DNA from: Muribaculum gordoncarteri
GTDB taxonomy: Bacteria; Bacteroidota; Bacteroidia; Bacteroidales; Muribaculaceae
DNA: 64,000 nucleotides
Direction of reading: 5' to 3'
Assembly (NCBI RefSeq): GCF_004803695.1
Contig: NZ_CP039393.1
Coordinates: 3,224,001-3,288,000, forward strand
Position 1 is the first letter of the stretch; each line of letters opens with the position of its first letter. Position numbers and translations under genes: made by a program. Below are positions 28,264 to 37,320 of the stretch, one piece after another. Under the pieces are notes generated by a model. The model worked only from the letters and a program-made list of their open reading frames with translations. It searched no databases and was not told the DNA's origin.

Positions 28264-28677
28264 ATGGCAAAGAAATATGAGTCGGAAATCGATCCCGATG
28301 AGTTCATCAGGTCATTCAGAGAGGAGTCCTCCTCTCTGTCAACGCTGAAAAGGAAGCCTAAAGAAAGTCCGACGCCTGATACACCCGATTCGACAGAAGA
28401 CAGGGCTGCCTCCACCAAATCCAGTCACGCGCCCGCGAAACAATCTTCTGCCGATACAAAACGGGAGGCCCAGTTCCGTGAACGATTTATCACGAGAACG
28501 ACCTATCTGCGTCCACAGGTCAAATTCCTTATGGTAGAGATAGACCCGGTTCTGATTGGTAAAATCAAGAGGCTTATCGCTTTCGAGAACGGTTCCTGCT
28601 CCCTCAAATCCTATATCAACAATGTACTGGCATCCCATTTTGAGGAGTATGCCGATGTAATCAACCCCAAACTCTAA
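28264..28677 (+). CDS. DUF3408 protein, paralogue 1
   Basis: 137 residues. A disordered, charged N-terminal half is followed by a conserved C-terminal block (YLRPQVKFLMVEIDP, then SLKSYINNVLASHFEEYADV) typical of DUF3408 and probably a ribbon-helix-helix DNA-binding domain. It lies 5 bases after traA and is closely similar at the C-terminus to the next gene. Likely DNA-binding partner of the ParA protein (inference). Confidence 0.82.
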   Translation: MAKKYESEIDPDEFIRSFREESSSLSTLKRKPKESPTPDTPDSTEDRAASTKSSHAPAKQSSADTKREAQFRERFITRTTYLRPQVKFLMVEIDPVLIGKIKRLIAFENGSCSLKSYINNVLASHFEEYADVINPKL

Positions 28678-28683
28678 CCAGCT

Positions 28684-29064
28684 ATGCCCAAATCAGCATC
28701 AATCTCAACTATTTCCGACAGGAATTTCAGGGTAATACCGAAGGATGGCAGAAAAAATCCCGATGTTTCAACGCATATGGCTTCAAATGGTAAAGCCGTT
28801 ATGGAAGCCGATGTATATGAAAACCCTTCTCTCCCGAATCGTACTCACGAATACATGGAACGATTCGTATATAACAATACGTATGCGGCTCCACAAGTCA
28901 AATACGTCACGACAGAGATAGACCCTGAAATTGTATGGAAAATACGTAGTATCCTGTTCGGCCGCAAGAAAGGGCGCGTATGCTCGCTAAAGGCTTTCAT
29001 CAACAACGTACTGGCAGCCCATCTGGAGGAATATGCCGATGTTATCAACCAGCTTAAACTCTAA
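28684..29064 (+). CDS. DUF3408 protein, paralogue 2
   Basis: 126 residues. Its C-terminal block (APQVKYVTTEIDPEIVWKIR, then CSLKAFINNVLAAHLEEY) parallels that of paralogue 1, while the N-terminal half differs. It follows paralogue 1 by 6 bases. The pattern suggests tandem duplication, then divergence of the N-terminal region. Confidence 0.8.
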   Translation: MPKSASISTISDRNFRVIPKDGRKNPDVSTHMASNGKAVMEADVYENPSLPNRTHEYMERFVYNNTYAAPQVKYVTTEIDPEIVWKIRSILFGRKKGRVCSLKAFINNVLAAHLEEYADVINQLKL

Positions 29065-29070
29065 CCAACT

Positions 29071-29370
29071 ATGCCCAAATCCCCGTTTGTAACCATCAAC
29101 GTGAATCCGGCCACTGACATAGATGTCAGAGCCGCCGAGGAGCGCAGGAAATATGCCGCCAAGTTTCTCCGGCCAGGCATTGTGCGCTCCAACACCAAAG
29201 TGTATATCTATCCCGAAGTCCATGCCGTCCTGAGCCGCATGGCAGACAGGTTCCGTGATACCGGCGCCTCCATCGGCTCGTATGTATCGGAGATCCTTCT
29301 CGACCACTTCGCCAACAACCGCGAGGTCATGGAAGGTCTCTATGACGAGAACAGCCAGCCTCTTTTCTGA
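29071..29370 (+). CDS. DUF3408-like protein, paralogue 3
   Basis: 99 residues and more divergent. VRSNTKVYIYPEVHAVLSRM and GSYVSEILLDHFANNREVM align with the C-terminal block of the two preceding proteins. The spacing is 6 bases upstream, and the stop overlaps traD by one base. Probably another small DNA-binding protein. Confidence 0.78.
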   Translation: MPKSPFVTINVNPATDIDVRAAEERRKYAAKFLRPGIVRSNTKVYIYPEVHAVLSRMADRFRDTGASIGSYVSEILLDHFANNREVMEGLYDENSQPLF

Positions 29371-30101
29371 TGGAAACGCTGCTTATCATAGCATTGCTTG
29401 CAAGCAATGTGTGGCTTATCAGAAAAGTCCTGACAAAGCCGGATGTTCAGAGCGTCGGCAAAAATGAAAATGGCGCCGCGCCGGAACCACCGCCCGCAGA
29501 TGAAGCTCCGCCTGAAGAAGTAGTAGGCAAAAGCTCCTTCGATGCCGACAAGTTCATGGACTCGTTCCGCGAAATCGCAAAGGAAGCCGCTACCGAAGCC
29601 GCAAGGGAGGTCGTGCCGCTTATAGTCATGGAACTCGGCAAACCCTCAGATGCCGGACTACCCGATACTCCCGAAGAAAAGCCGAGGATGCAAATCCCGC
29701 CCGAAAAGCTGGATGAGATATTCTCAACCCACTCCGTGAGTGAGCTTACCGGCGAAACTCCGCCTCCCGCCGAGGCAAATGCCGACGGTATAGACTTCGA
29801 TGAAATGCAGACCGCCATGAAGGTGCTGAAAAATCAGCCTCACACCACTGAGGATGAACAGACTGCCCGACGGGTAGTTTCCGAACTTGAAGGCACCGAG
29901 ATTATCGAATATGTCAAACTCGACCCGGTAGTGCGCAAACGCATACTGATGATTGAGTGTCAGTTGCCCGACATACCTGAAGATGCTCCGGCTCCGGCTG
30001 AGAAAACCGACGAGGCAATCGGTAAAGCCCGCAAGATTGTCTTTCATGCCGACATCGACACTACCGATATTGACGCCATCGACTTCAATATCCTTCACTG
30101 A
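29370..30101 (+). CDS. traD: TraD-like conjugation protein
   Basis: 243 residues. A hydrophobic N-terminus (TLLIIALLASNVWLI, probable membrane anchor) is followed by an acidic, proline-rich, probably disordered region. No catalytic motif is visible. Its position between the DUF3408 genes and traE matches traD of CTnDOT-type elements, and the symbol rests on position. It starts on the last base of the preceding gene. Confidence 0.7.
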   Translation: METLLIIALLASNVWLIRKVLTKPDVQSVGKNENGAAPEPPPADEAPPEEVVGKSSFDADKFMDSFREIAKEAATEAAREVVPLIVMELGKPSDAGLPDTPEEKPRMQIPPEKLDEIFSTHSVSELTGETPPPAEANADGIDFDEMQTAMKVLKNQPHTTEDEQTARRVVSELEGTEIIEYVKLDPVVRKRILMIECQLPDIPEDAPAPAEKTDEAIGKARKIVFHADIDTTDIDAIDFNILH

Positions 30102-30166
30102 CCACCACTAAACCGCTTTAGCGCTTTGCTAAGGCAAAGAAATCCACAATCCAAATCAATTTATTT
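30102..30166 (+). promoter_or_regulatory. Leader motif split by a 28-base hairpin upstream of traE
   Basis: The recurring ICE leader motif appears in two halves: CCACCACTAAA (30102-30112) and AATCCACAATCCAAATCAA (30141-30159). Between them is an insert with a small hairpin, GCTTTAGC paired with GCTAAGGC. At traI and traN the motif is continuous. Confidence 0.5.
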
Positions 30167-30523
30167 ATGACTAAATTCTTCAAGTCGCTCTACAAGCGCA
30201 TCGTGGAGTTTATGAACGCTCCCGGTATGCGCCGCCCTATGGCCGCCATGCTCACACTGATGATATGTGCCGCCAATCTCTATGCCGCCGGCAACGGTCT
30301 GGCAGGCATCAACGAGGCAACCTCGATGATGACCTCCTATTTCGATCCCGCCACGAAGCTGATTTATGCCATCGGCGCAGTCGTCGGTCTTATCGGCGGT
30401 GTCAAGGTCTATGGCAAGTTCAGCTCCGGCGATCCCGACACGAGCAAGACCGCCGCATCGTGGTTCGGTGCCTGTATCTTCCTTGTTGTCGCCGCCACAA
30501 TTCTGCGCTCGTTCTTCCTCTAA
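30167..30523 (+). CDS. traE: TraE (DUF4134), small membrane subunit
   Basis: 118 residues. An amphipathic N-terminus is followed by a hydrophobic signal-like segment ending in ANLYAAGNG. Two more membrane helices follow (about 62-79 and 100-118). It resembles VirB2/TrbC-type pilin-like proteins. Length and order (traE before traF and traG) are normal. Confidence 0.88.
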   Translation: MTKFFKSLYKRIVEFMNAPGMRRPMAAMLTLMICAANLYAAGNGLAGINEATSMMTSYFDPATKLIYAIGAVVGLIGGVKVYGKFSSGDPDTSKTAASWFGACIFLVVAATILRSFFL

Positions 30524-30526
30524 TCC

Positions 30527-30853
30527 ATGCCGCTGATGGAATACTCTGTTAACAAGGGCATAGGCAGGACGGTCGAATATAAGGGGCTTAAAGCGCAGTA
30601 CCTGTTCATCTTCGCAGGAGGTCTTATCGCCGATTTCATACTGTTCGTAATCCTCTATATGTGCGGGGTGCAGCAGGGTCTGTGCATAGGCTTCGGTGCC
30701 ATAAGCGCGTCGGTGCTGGTGTGGTACACTTTCCACCTCAACGGCAAGTACGGCCAGTACGGACTTATGAAGCTCACATCGGTGAAATACCGTCCCCGAT
30801 ATATCATCAACCGTCTGCGTGTGCGCAATATATTGAAGGGAGGCTGCCGATGA
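30527..30853 (+). CDS. traF: TraF (DUF4133), VirB3-like membrane protein
   Basis: 108 residues with a pair of membrane helices (about 27-46 and 52-70). A motif shared with VirB3-like proteins (YEYKGLKAQYLFIF) precedes them, and a basic C-terminus follows. It overlaps traG by 4 bases, matching the usual VirB3-VirB4 pairing. Confidence 0.87.
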   Translation: MPLMEYSVNKGIGRTVEYKGLKAQYLFIFAGGLIADFILFVILYMCGVQQGLCIGFGAISASVLVWYTFHLNGKYGQYGLMKLTSVKYRPRYIINRLRVRNILKGGCR

Positions 30854-33351
30854 GAAACATACTGAAAGCCACAACACTGGAGTCAAAGCTGCCGCTTCTC
30901 GCCGTGGAACACGGCTGTATCATCAGCAAGGATGCCGACATAACCGTGTGCTACGAGGTTACGCTGCCGGAGCTGTTCACCGTCACATCGCAGGAATACG
31001 AGGCTATGCACGCCGCATGGTGCAAGGCTATCAAGGTATTGCCCCGCTTCACGGTGGCGCATAAGCAGGACTGGTTTGTGTCGGAGAATTATAAGCCGGA
31101 ACTGCAAAAAGATGATTTGTCTTTTCTTGACAGGAGCTTCGAGCGTCATTTCAACGAGCGTCCGTATCTGGCGCACAAGTGCTACCTGTATCTGACAAAG
31201 ACCACAAAGGAGCGTATGCGACAGCAGTCCAACTTCTCCACACTCTGCTGTGGGCGTATCACTCCGAAGGAACTCAATCACGATATGATTGTGGGCTTCA
31301 TGGAAGCCGTGGGCCAGTTCGAGCGCATAATCAACGACACCGGATATATCTCGCTGCGCAGCATGGGTGACGATGAGATTGTCGGCACCGACAGCACATC
31401 GGGCATCATCGAGAGGTATCTCTTGCTGTCAACCGACGATGTAACCTGTCTGGAGGATATAGACCTGTCGCCGAAAGAAATGCGCGTCGGCGACAAGATG
31501 CTATGTCTGCACACCCTCTCGGACACCGACGACCTGCCAGGAAAGGTCAGCACCGACAACCGCTATGAACGCCTGTCAACCGACAGAAGCGATTGCAGAC
31601 TGAGCTTCGCATCTCCCGTGGGTCTGCTCCTGCCGTGCAACCACATCTATAACCAGTATGTGTTTATCGACGACCACGACGAGAATCTGGCGAAGTTTGA
31701 AAAGACGGCGCGCAATATGAACTCGCTTTCAAGGTACAGCCGTTCCAACGCAATCAATAAGGAGTGGATAGACCGCTATCTGAACGAGGCACACAGCTAT
31801 GGTCTTACATCAGTGCGCTGCCACTGCAACATCATGGCTTGGAGTGACGATGCCGAGGAACTGCGCCGGATAAAGAACGATGTCGGTGGTCAGCTTGCGA
31901 CTATGGGATGTATGCCGAGGCACAACACCATCGACTGCCCGACGCTGTATTGGGCGGCTATGCCCGGCAACGAAGCGGATTTCCCTGCCGAGGAAAGTTT
32001 CTATACTTTCATCGAGCCTGCCGTCTGCTTCTTCACTGCCGAAACAAACTACCGTTCCTCACTCTCCCCATTTGGAATAAAAATGGTGGATCGCCTTACG
32101 GGTAAACCTGTCCACTTGGATATTTCCGACGAGCCGATGAAGCGCGGCATAACCACCAACCGCAACAAGTTCATTCTCGGCCCGTCGGGTAGCGGCAAGT
32201 CTTTCTTCACCAACCATCTGGTACGACAGTATTACGAGCAAGGCGCGCATATCCTGCTGATTGACACCGGCAATTCCTACGAAGGTCTGTGCAACCTTAT
32301 CCACAACCGTACCCACGGCGAAGACGGTGTGTATTACACCTACACCGAGGAAAAGCCGATTTCTTTCAATCCGTTTTTCACCGAGGACGGGGTGTTTGAT
32401 GTTGAGAAAAAGGACTCCATCAAGACGCTGCTTCTCACGCTCTGGAAGTCAGAGGACGACAGAGTTTCCAAAACGGAGAGTGGCGAATTAGGCTCCGCAC
32501 TGTCGATGTTCCTTGAAAAGATGAAGAAAGACCGCGACATCGTTCCCTGCTTCAACTCTTTCTATGAGTTTATGCGCGATGAATACCGTGCTGAAATGGC
32601 GCAGCGTCCTATCCCCATCTACAAGCAGGATTTTGACATCGACAACTTCCTGACTACATTAAGGCAGTATTATCATGGCGGCCGCTTTGACTTCCTGCTG
32701 AACTCCAGAGAGAACATCGACCTGCTTAACAAGCGTTTCGTGGTATTCGAGATTGACGCTATCCGCGACAACAAAGACCTGTTCCCGGTGGTGACAATCA
32801 TCATCATGGAAGCCTTCATCAACAAGATGCGCCGTCTGAAAGGAGTGCGGAAAGTCCTTATCTGCGAGGAGGCTTGGAAAGCGTTGTCAACGGCGAATAT
32901 GGCTGAATATATGCGCTATATGTTCAAGACAGTGCGCAAATATTTCGGCGAGGCTGTGGTGGTTACACAGGAGGTTGACGACATAATATCGTCGCCGATT
33001 GTCAAGGAGACCATCATCAACAACTCCGACTGCAAGATACTTCTCGACCAGAGAAAGTATATGAACCGCTTTGACCAGATACAAGAGCTGCTGGGACTTA
33101 CCGATAAGGAGAAGGCGCAGATACTCAGTATCAATCTCTCCAATAATCCGAACCGATTATATAAGGAGGTGTGGATCGGGCTGGGCGGAACACAGTCGGC
33201 GGTGTATGCAACCGAGGTATCGCCGGAGGAATACCTCGCCTACACGACCGAGGAAACGGAGAAGATGCAGGTACTCGCCCGCGCCCGTCAGCTCGGCGGC
33301 GACATCGAGGCGGCTATCAAACAATTAGCCAACGAGAGGAGAGAGAACTGA
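30850..33351 (+). CDS. traG: TraG, VirB4-type conjugation ATPase
   Basis: 833 residues from the ATG at 30850. A longer upstream frame exists, but this start overlaps traF by ATGA. The C-terminal half holds Walker A LGPSGSGKSFFT (about 446-457), Walker B VLICEEAW (about 671-678) and VVVTQEVDD. The N-terminal half is the VirB4 interaction domain. It powers assembly of the mating channel at the inner membrane. Size and motif order are typical of the family. Confidence 0.93.
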   Translation: MRNILKATTLESKLPLLAVEHGCIISKDADITVCYEVTLPELFTVTSQEYEAMHAAWCKAIKVLPRFTVAHKQDWFVSENYKPELQKDDLSFLDRSFERHFNERPYLAHKCYLYLTKTTKERMRQQSNFSTLCCGRITPKELNHDMIVGFMEAVGQFERIINDTGYISLRSMGDDEIVGTDSTSGIIERYLLLSTDDVTCLEDIDLSPKEMRVGDKMLCLHTLSDTDDLPGKVSTDNRYERLSTDRSDCRLSFASPVGLLLPCNHIYNQYVFIDDHDENLAKFEKTARNMNSLSRYSRSNAINKEWIDRYLNEAHSYGLTSVRCHCNIMAWSDDAEELRRIKNDVGGQLATMGCMPRHNTIDCPTLYWAAMPGNEADFPAEESFYTFIEPAVCFFTAETNYRSSLSPFGIKMVDRLTGKPVHLDISDEPMKRGITTNRNKFILGPSGSGKSFFTNHLVRQYYEQGAHILLIDTGNSYEGLCNLIHNRTHGEDGVYYTYTEEKPISFNPFFTEDGVFDVEKKDSIKTLLLTLWKSEDDRVSKTESGELGSALSMFLEKMKKDRDIVPCFNSFYEFMRDEYRAEMAQRPIPIYKQDFDIDNFLTTLRQYYHGGRFDFLLNSRENIDLLNKRFVVFEIDAIRDNKDLFPVVTIIIMEAFINKMRRLKGVRKVLICEEAWKALSTANMAEYMRYMFKTVRKYFGEAVVVTQEVDDIISSPIVKETIINNSDCKILLDQRKYMNRFDQIQELLGLTDKEKAQILSINLSNNPNRLYKEVWIGLGGTQSAVYATEVSPEEYLAYTTEETEKMQVLARARQLGGDIEAAIKQLANERREN

Positions 33352-33354
33352 TGT

Positions 33355-33477
33355 ATGAAAGTCAAGCAATCCCTAATATTCATCATTTCAGGTCTGTGCC
33401 TTTTCCTCGGCCTCCTCCTGACAGTAATCCGGATGCTCTCCATCTTCATAATAAGATGCGCCAGAAGCATCAGATAA
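33355..33477 (+). CDS. Possible 40-residue membrane peptide between traG and traI
   Basis: MKVKQSLIFIISGLCLFLGL begins a small protein with one strong hydrophobic helix and a basic end (RCARSIR). It lies 3 bases after the traG stop. An alternative frame from 33351 gives 43 residues without protein-like character. It is too short to assign to a family. Confidence 0.4.
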   Translation: MKVKQSLIFIISGLCLFLGLLLTVIRMLSIFIIRCARSIR

Positions 33478-33490
33478 TGTAATCAATTCC

Positions 33491-33510
33491 ACCACTTAAT
33501 CCACAATCAA
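33491..33510 (+). promoter_or_regulatory. ICE leader motif before traI
   Basis: ACCACTTAATCCACAATCAA, ending at the base before the traI ATG. It is identical to the 20 bases before traN (37301-37320). Confidence 0.75.
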
Positions 33511-34149
33511 ATGAAGCAATTAAAGTTTCTTATTCCCCTAATCGCCCTGTGCCTTCTTTTAGGCACGGGCAGGGCTTCGGCCCAGTGGACTGTCATAGAC
33601 CCGTCCAATATCGCGCAGTCCATCGTAAACAACTCTAAATCACTCGTGCAGGAGTCGCAGACGGCGACGCACATGGTGAAAAATTTTCAGGAAACGGTGA
33701 AAATCTACCAGCAGGCGAAGAAATATTATGACGCGCTCCAGTCGGTGAACAACCTTGTCCGCGATGCCCGCAAGGTGCAGCAGACAATCCTGATGCTCGG
33801 CAATATCTCCGGCTATTATGTCAACAATTTCCAGAAAATGCTGACAGACCCCAATTTCACAAGCGCGGAACTGTCGGCAATCGCTTCCGGCTACACCCGT
33901 ATCCTTGAAGAAGCCAACGGTGTCCTCGGCGACTTGAAGCAGGTAGTCAATATAACTACACTGAGCATGACCGACAAAGACCGCATGGATGTCGTGGACG
34001 ACTGCTACAAGGAGATGAAGCGTCTGAAGAACCTCACGGCGTACTATACCAACAAGAACATCAGCGTGTCATACCTGCGCGCCAAAAAGAAAGCCGACAC
34101 CAAACGTGTGGTGGCTCTCTACGGCGACGGCTCCGAAAAATACTGGTGA
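33511..34149 (+). CDS. traI: TraI (DUF4141), TrbJ/VirB5-like periplasmic protein
   Basis: 212 residues with a signal peptide (cleavage after GRASA). The rest is mostly helical with heptad-like stretches. It resembles the DUF4141 family of the Bacteroidetes transfer apparatus. The order traG-traI-traJ is as expected. It overlaps traJ by one base. Confidence 0.87.
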   Translation: MKQLKFLIPLIALCLLLGTGRASAQWTVIDPSNIAQSIVNNSKSLVQESQTATHMVKNFQETVKIYQQAKKYYDALQSVNNLVRDARKVQQTILMLGNISGYYVNNFQKMLTDPNFTSAELSAIASGYTRILEEANGVLGDLKQVVNITTLSMTDKDRMDVVDDCYKEMKRLKNLTAYYTNKNISVSYLRAKKKADTKRVVALYGDGSEKYW

Positions 34150-35165
34150 TGCCTATGCTGTGCGCTATTGATTTTTCAAACCTCCACACCATCCTGCGCT
34201 CGCTTTATGACGAGATGATGCCTCTTTGCGAGGATATGGCGGGAGTGGCACAGGGCATAGCTGGACTCGGAGCCTTGTTCTATGTCGCCTACCGTATATG
34301 GCAGTCGCTGGCAAGAGCCGAACCCATTGATGTGTTCCCGCTTCTGCGTCCGTTTGTAATCGGATTCTGCATAATGTTCTTTTCTACCGTGGTATTAGGT
34401 ACAATCAATTCCGTGATGTCGCCGATAGTGCAGGGTACCGCCTCGATGCTCGAAGGCCAGACTCTCGACATGAAAAAATACCGGGAGGAAAAAGACCGTC
34501 TGGAATACGAGGCGATGATGAACGACCCATCGACAGCTTACCTCGTTGACGATGCCGAGTTTGACAGGCAGATTGATGAGTTGGGCGTGACGGAGATAGG
34601 AACAGCCGCCGGAATGTATATCGAGCGCGGAATGTATAAGGTCAAGAAGGCAATCCAGAATTTCTTTCGTGAGCTGCTGGAGATGCTCTTTCAGGCTGCC
34701 TCGCTGACTATTGACACAATCCGTACTTTCTTCCTTATCGTGCTGGCGATACTCGGACCTATTTCATTCGCTCTCTCCGTGTGGGATGGCTTCCAGTCAA
34801 CCCTGACACAATGGATATGCCGCTACATTCAGACCTATCTGTGGTTGCCGGTGGCAGACCTGTTTTCGACGATACTGGCGAAAATACAGGTGCTGATGTT
34901 GCAGAACGACATTTCGGAACTGACTAATAATCCGAATGTTGACCTTGACGGGAGCAACACCGCTTATACCGTCTTTATGATTATCGGCATTATCGGATAT
35001 TTCACAATTCCAACGGTGGCAGGCTGGATCATACAGGCAGGTGGCGCAGGTAATTACAACCGTGCGGTCAACACCACTGCAATGCAGGTCGGCTCCGGTG
35101 CGGCAAGCGTCGCCGGCGGAGTTGCAGGTAATGTGGCAGGTCGGGCCGGTAAACTTCTCAAATAA
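34149..35165 (+). CDS. traJ: TraJ, VirB6/TrbL-like polytopic channel protein
   Basis: 338 residues from the ATG overlapping the traI stop (a GTG 3 bases earlier is possible). Several hydrophobic segments are visible, for example FVIGFCIMFFSTVVLGTI, TFFLIVLAILGPISFAL and VFMIIGIIGYFTIPTVAGW. A Gly/Ala-rich C-terminus follows. It fits the polytopic inner-membrane component of the mating channel. Confidence 0.88.
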   Translation: MPMLCAIDFSNLHTILRSLYDEMMPLCEDMAGVAQGIAGLGALFYVAYRIWQSLARAEPIDVFPLLRPFVIGFCIMFFSTVVLGTINSVMSPIVQGTASMLEGQTLDMKKYREEKDRLEYEAMMNDPSTAYLVDDAEFDRQIDELGVTEIGTAAGMYIERGMYKVKKAIQNFFRELLEMLFQAASLTIDTIRTFFLIVLAILGPISFALSVWDGFQSTLTQWICRYIQTYLWLPVADLFSTILAKIQVLMLQNDISELTNNPNVDLDGSNTAYTVFMIIGIIGYFTIPTVAGWIIQAGGAGNYNRAVNTTAMQVGSGAASVAGGVAGNVAGRAGKLLK

Positions 35166-35167
35166 TC

Positions 35168-35797
35168 ATGCCTATGGAATTTAAGTCATTAAGGAACATT
35201 GAAACATCGTTCCGCCAGATACGCCTTTTCGGTATCGTGTTCGTTGCGATGTGTGCCGTTGTGGTGTCGGTGGCCATGATAATGGTCTTCAATTTCGCCG
35301 AGAAACAGCGGGAGAAAATCTATGTCCTTGACAACGGCAAGTCGCTTATGCTCGCCTTGTCGCAGGACATGAGCCAGAACCGACCTGCGGAGGCGCGTGA
35401 ACACGTGCGCCGCTTCCACGAGCTGTTTTTCAACCTCTCGCCGGATAAATCCGCCATCGAGCATAACATCAACCGCGCTCTGATTCTCAGCGACAAGTCG
35501 GCATACAACTACTATACCGATTTCTCGGAAAAAGGTTATTACAACCGTATCATAGCCGGAAATATCAATCAAGTCGTGCAGGTTGACAGCGTGGTATGCG
35601 ATTTCAACACATATCCCTATACCGCCAGAACATACGCGCGCCAGATGATTATCCGCGAGTCCAACATGACGGAGCGCACTCTGATAACGGTATGCCGCCT
35701 TTCCAACGTGTCGCGCTCCGACGACAATCCCAACGGATTTATTATTGAAGGTTTCAACATCCTTGAAAACAAGGATATAATCACTACTAAACGATGA
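35168..35797 (+). CDS. traK: TraK, VirB8-like protein
   Basis: 209 residues. One N-terminal membrane helix (about 18-38, GIVFVAMCAVVVSVAMIMV) is followed by a periplasmic NTF2-like domain, as in VirB8-type scaffold proteins. The start is 2 bases after traJ, and the stop overlaps traL by 4 bases. Confidence 0.88.
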   Translation: MPMEFKSLRNIETSFRQIRLFGIVFVAMCAVVVSVAMIMVFNFAEKQREKIYVLDNGKSLMLALSQDMSQNRPAEAREHVRRFHELFFNLSPDKSAIEHNINRALILSDKSAYNYYTDFSEKGYYNRIIAGNINQVVQVDSVVCDFNTYPYTARTYARQMIIRESNMTERTLITVCRLSNVSRSDDNPNGFIIEGFNILENKDIITTKR

Positions 35798-36123
35798 AAG
35801 TCTTTTCAAATCTCCGTGCCGCGAGAGACACCGTATATAATAAGGTGTGGCACACCCCAAAGGGAAAACTCTCTGCCAAAGTGAGGGGCGTCTGCGACGG
35901 CCTTCCTCACAAGCAGCGGCTTATGGTTGTGAGCGTCATGCTCTGCACCTTCGTGCTGATCGCCTTCTTCGTGTTCGGTCATGCCTGCTATAAAATCGGG
36001 CTGGGTCATTCCCGTCGGATTGTGGAGGTGGAGCATATACAACCGCTGGAAATCAACAATCCCGATGTCAAACCGATAACCCCGGCAGCCTATGACGATG
36101 CAGGAATGGAAAGCGAGGATTAA
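35794..36123 (+). CDS. traL: TraL (DUF3989) membrane protein
   Basis: 109 residues. A basic N-terminus and one membrane helix (about 47-66, MVVSVMLCTFVLIAFFVFG) are followed by a short periplasmic tail. It overlaps traM by 32 bases, so translation is tightly coupled. Matches the small DUF3989 proteins between traK and traM. Confidence 0.83.
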   Translation: MKVFSNLRAARDTVYNKVWHTPKGKLSAKVRGVCDGLPHKQRLMVVSVMLCTFVLIAFFVFGHACYKIGLGHSRRIVEVEHIQPLEINNPDVKPITPAAYDDAGMESED

Positions 36124-37294
36124 CGGCTTCTTCCAGCCCAAATCACAGGCTGAACGGCAGAAGATGATGGAGTATCTTATCGTGATGCCGGCGGCGATAC
36201 TATGTGGGGCCGTAATATTGTGGCTTCTATACACCAGCCTCAACAAGAGCGACGAGCGCGTGGGCGACGCCTTCAACACCGAGATACCCGAAGGGGAGAA
36301 CGACGGCATGAAAGACAAGATGTCGGAATATGAGGCTGCGGAAGCTGCAAAAGAGAAAGAAACCCGTCAGCAGACGGTATCCGTCCTCGACACCCTCACA
36401 GCCACAACCCCGCAAGACAGCGATATGCGTCAGCCTTCGGCAGTGGAAACATCGGCGCAGGCGTATCAGGAAGTGCAGGCTTCGCTCGATGATTTCTTTG
36501 TGCCGGAAAATAATGAGGCGGCACAGGTCGCCGAGTTGCAGGCGCGGATCGACGAGCTGGAAGCTCAAAATGCGATGGCGCAGCAGCAACAGCAGCCGGA
36601 TCAGATGGAGATACTTGAACGCTCCTACCAGTTGGCGGCACAATATATGGGTAACGGCAACGGCGGCAATTATCCACCTCCGGCCTCTGCCGACGATGAG
36701 AAAGGCAAGCGCAATGTGCAGCCGGTGGCACAGGTGTGCAGAAATGTTGTATCATCCCTCAGTGCCTCGTCAAGCAGAAGTTTCAACACCTCCGTCGGCT
36801 CGTCAAGAATTGTGAATAAGAACACAATCGCCGCAGTTGTTGCCAACAATCAGAGTGTAACCGACGGCGAGAGTGTAAAGTTACGGACAACCGAACCGAT
36901 GTGGGTAGGCTCACGGCTGATACCACGCAATACTGTAATTGTCGGCTCTGCAAGAGTGCAGGGCGAGAGGCTGGAAATCGAAATATCCTCTATCGAGTGC
37001 GACGGCTTCATCTACGATGTGGAGTTGCAGGTTTACGACTCCGACGGCCAGGAAGGTATCAACATTCCCAACTCTATGGAGAGTGACGCGCTCCACGAAA
37101 TCGGTGCCAATATGGGCAGTACGATGGGCAGCTCAATCAACATCTCCACCAATACAGGGGCGCAGATTGCTTCAGATGTTGGGCGAGGACTGATAAACGG
37201 TGTCAGCCAGTATCTCAACAAGAAGCTGCGAACCGTGAAAGTCCACCTCAAAGCCGGCTACCATGTGATGCTTCACCAGCCGGAAGATATATGA
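36092..37294 (+). CDS. traM: TraM, VirB10-like envelope-spanning protein
   Basis: 400 residues. A short cytoplasmic segment and a membrane helix (about 26-46, YLIVMPAAILCGAVILW) come first. A long charged, Gln-rich linker and coiled coil (about 60-200) span the periplasm. The C-terminal beta-barrel-forming domain has VKLRTTEPMWVGSRLIPRNT. This is the layout of VirB10/TrbI proteins that join inner and outer membrane parts of the channel. Confidence 0.88.
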   Translation: MTMQEWKARINGFFQPKSQAERQKMMEYLIVMPAAILCGAVILWLLYTSLNKSDERVGDAFNTEIPEGENDGMKDKMSEYEAAEAAKEKETRQQTVSVLDTLTATTPQDSDMRQPSAVETSAQAYQEVQASLDDFFVPENNEAAQVAELQARIDELEAQNAMAQQQQQPDQMEILERSYQLAAQYMGNGNGGNYPPPASADDEKGKRNVQPVAQVCRNVVSSLSASSSRSFNTSVGSSRIVNKNTIAAVVANNQSVTDGESVKLRTTEPMWVGSRLIPRNTVIVGSARVQGERLEIEISSIECDGFIYDVELQVYDSDGQEGINIPNSMESDALHEIGANMGSTMGSSINISTNTGAQIASDVGRGLINGVSQYLNKKLRTVKVHLKAGYHVMLHQPEDI

Positions 37295-37300
37295 TTATTT

Positions 37301-37320
37301 ACCACTTAATCCACAATCAA
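37301..37320 (+). promoter_or_regulatory. ICE leader motif before traN
   Basis: ACCACTTAATCCACAATCAA directly before the ATG at 37321, identical to the copy before traI. It shows that traN starts at 37321 rather than at an upstream in-frame codon. Confidence 0.75.

Noticed and set aside
33351-33482. 43-residue frame MYESQAIPNI... after traG
   Set aside because: Composition looks random, and the overlapping frame with a membrane helix is more plausible.
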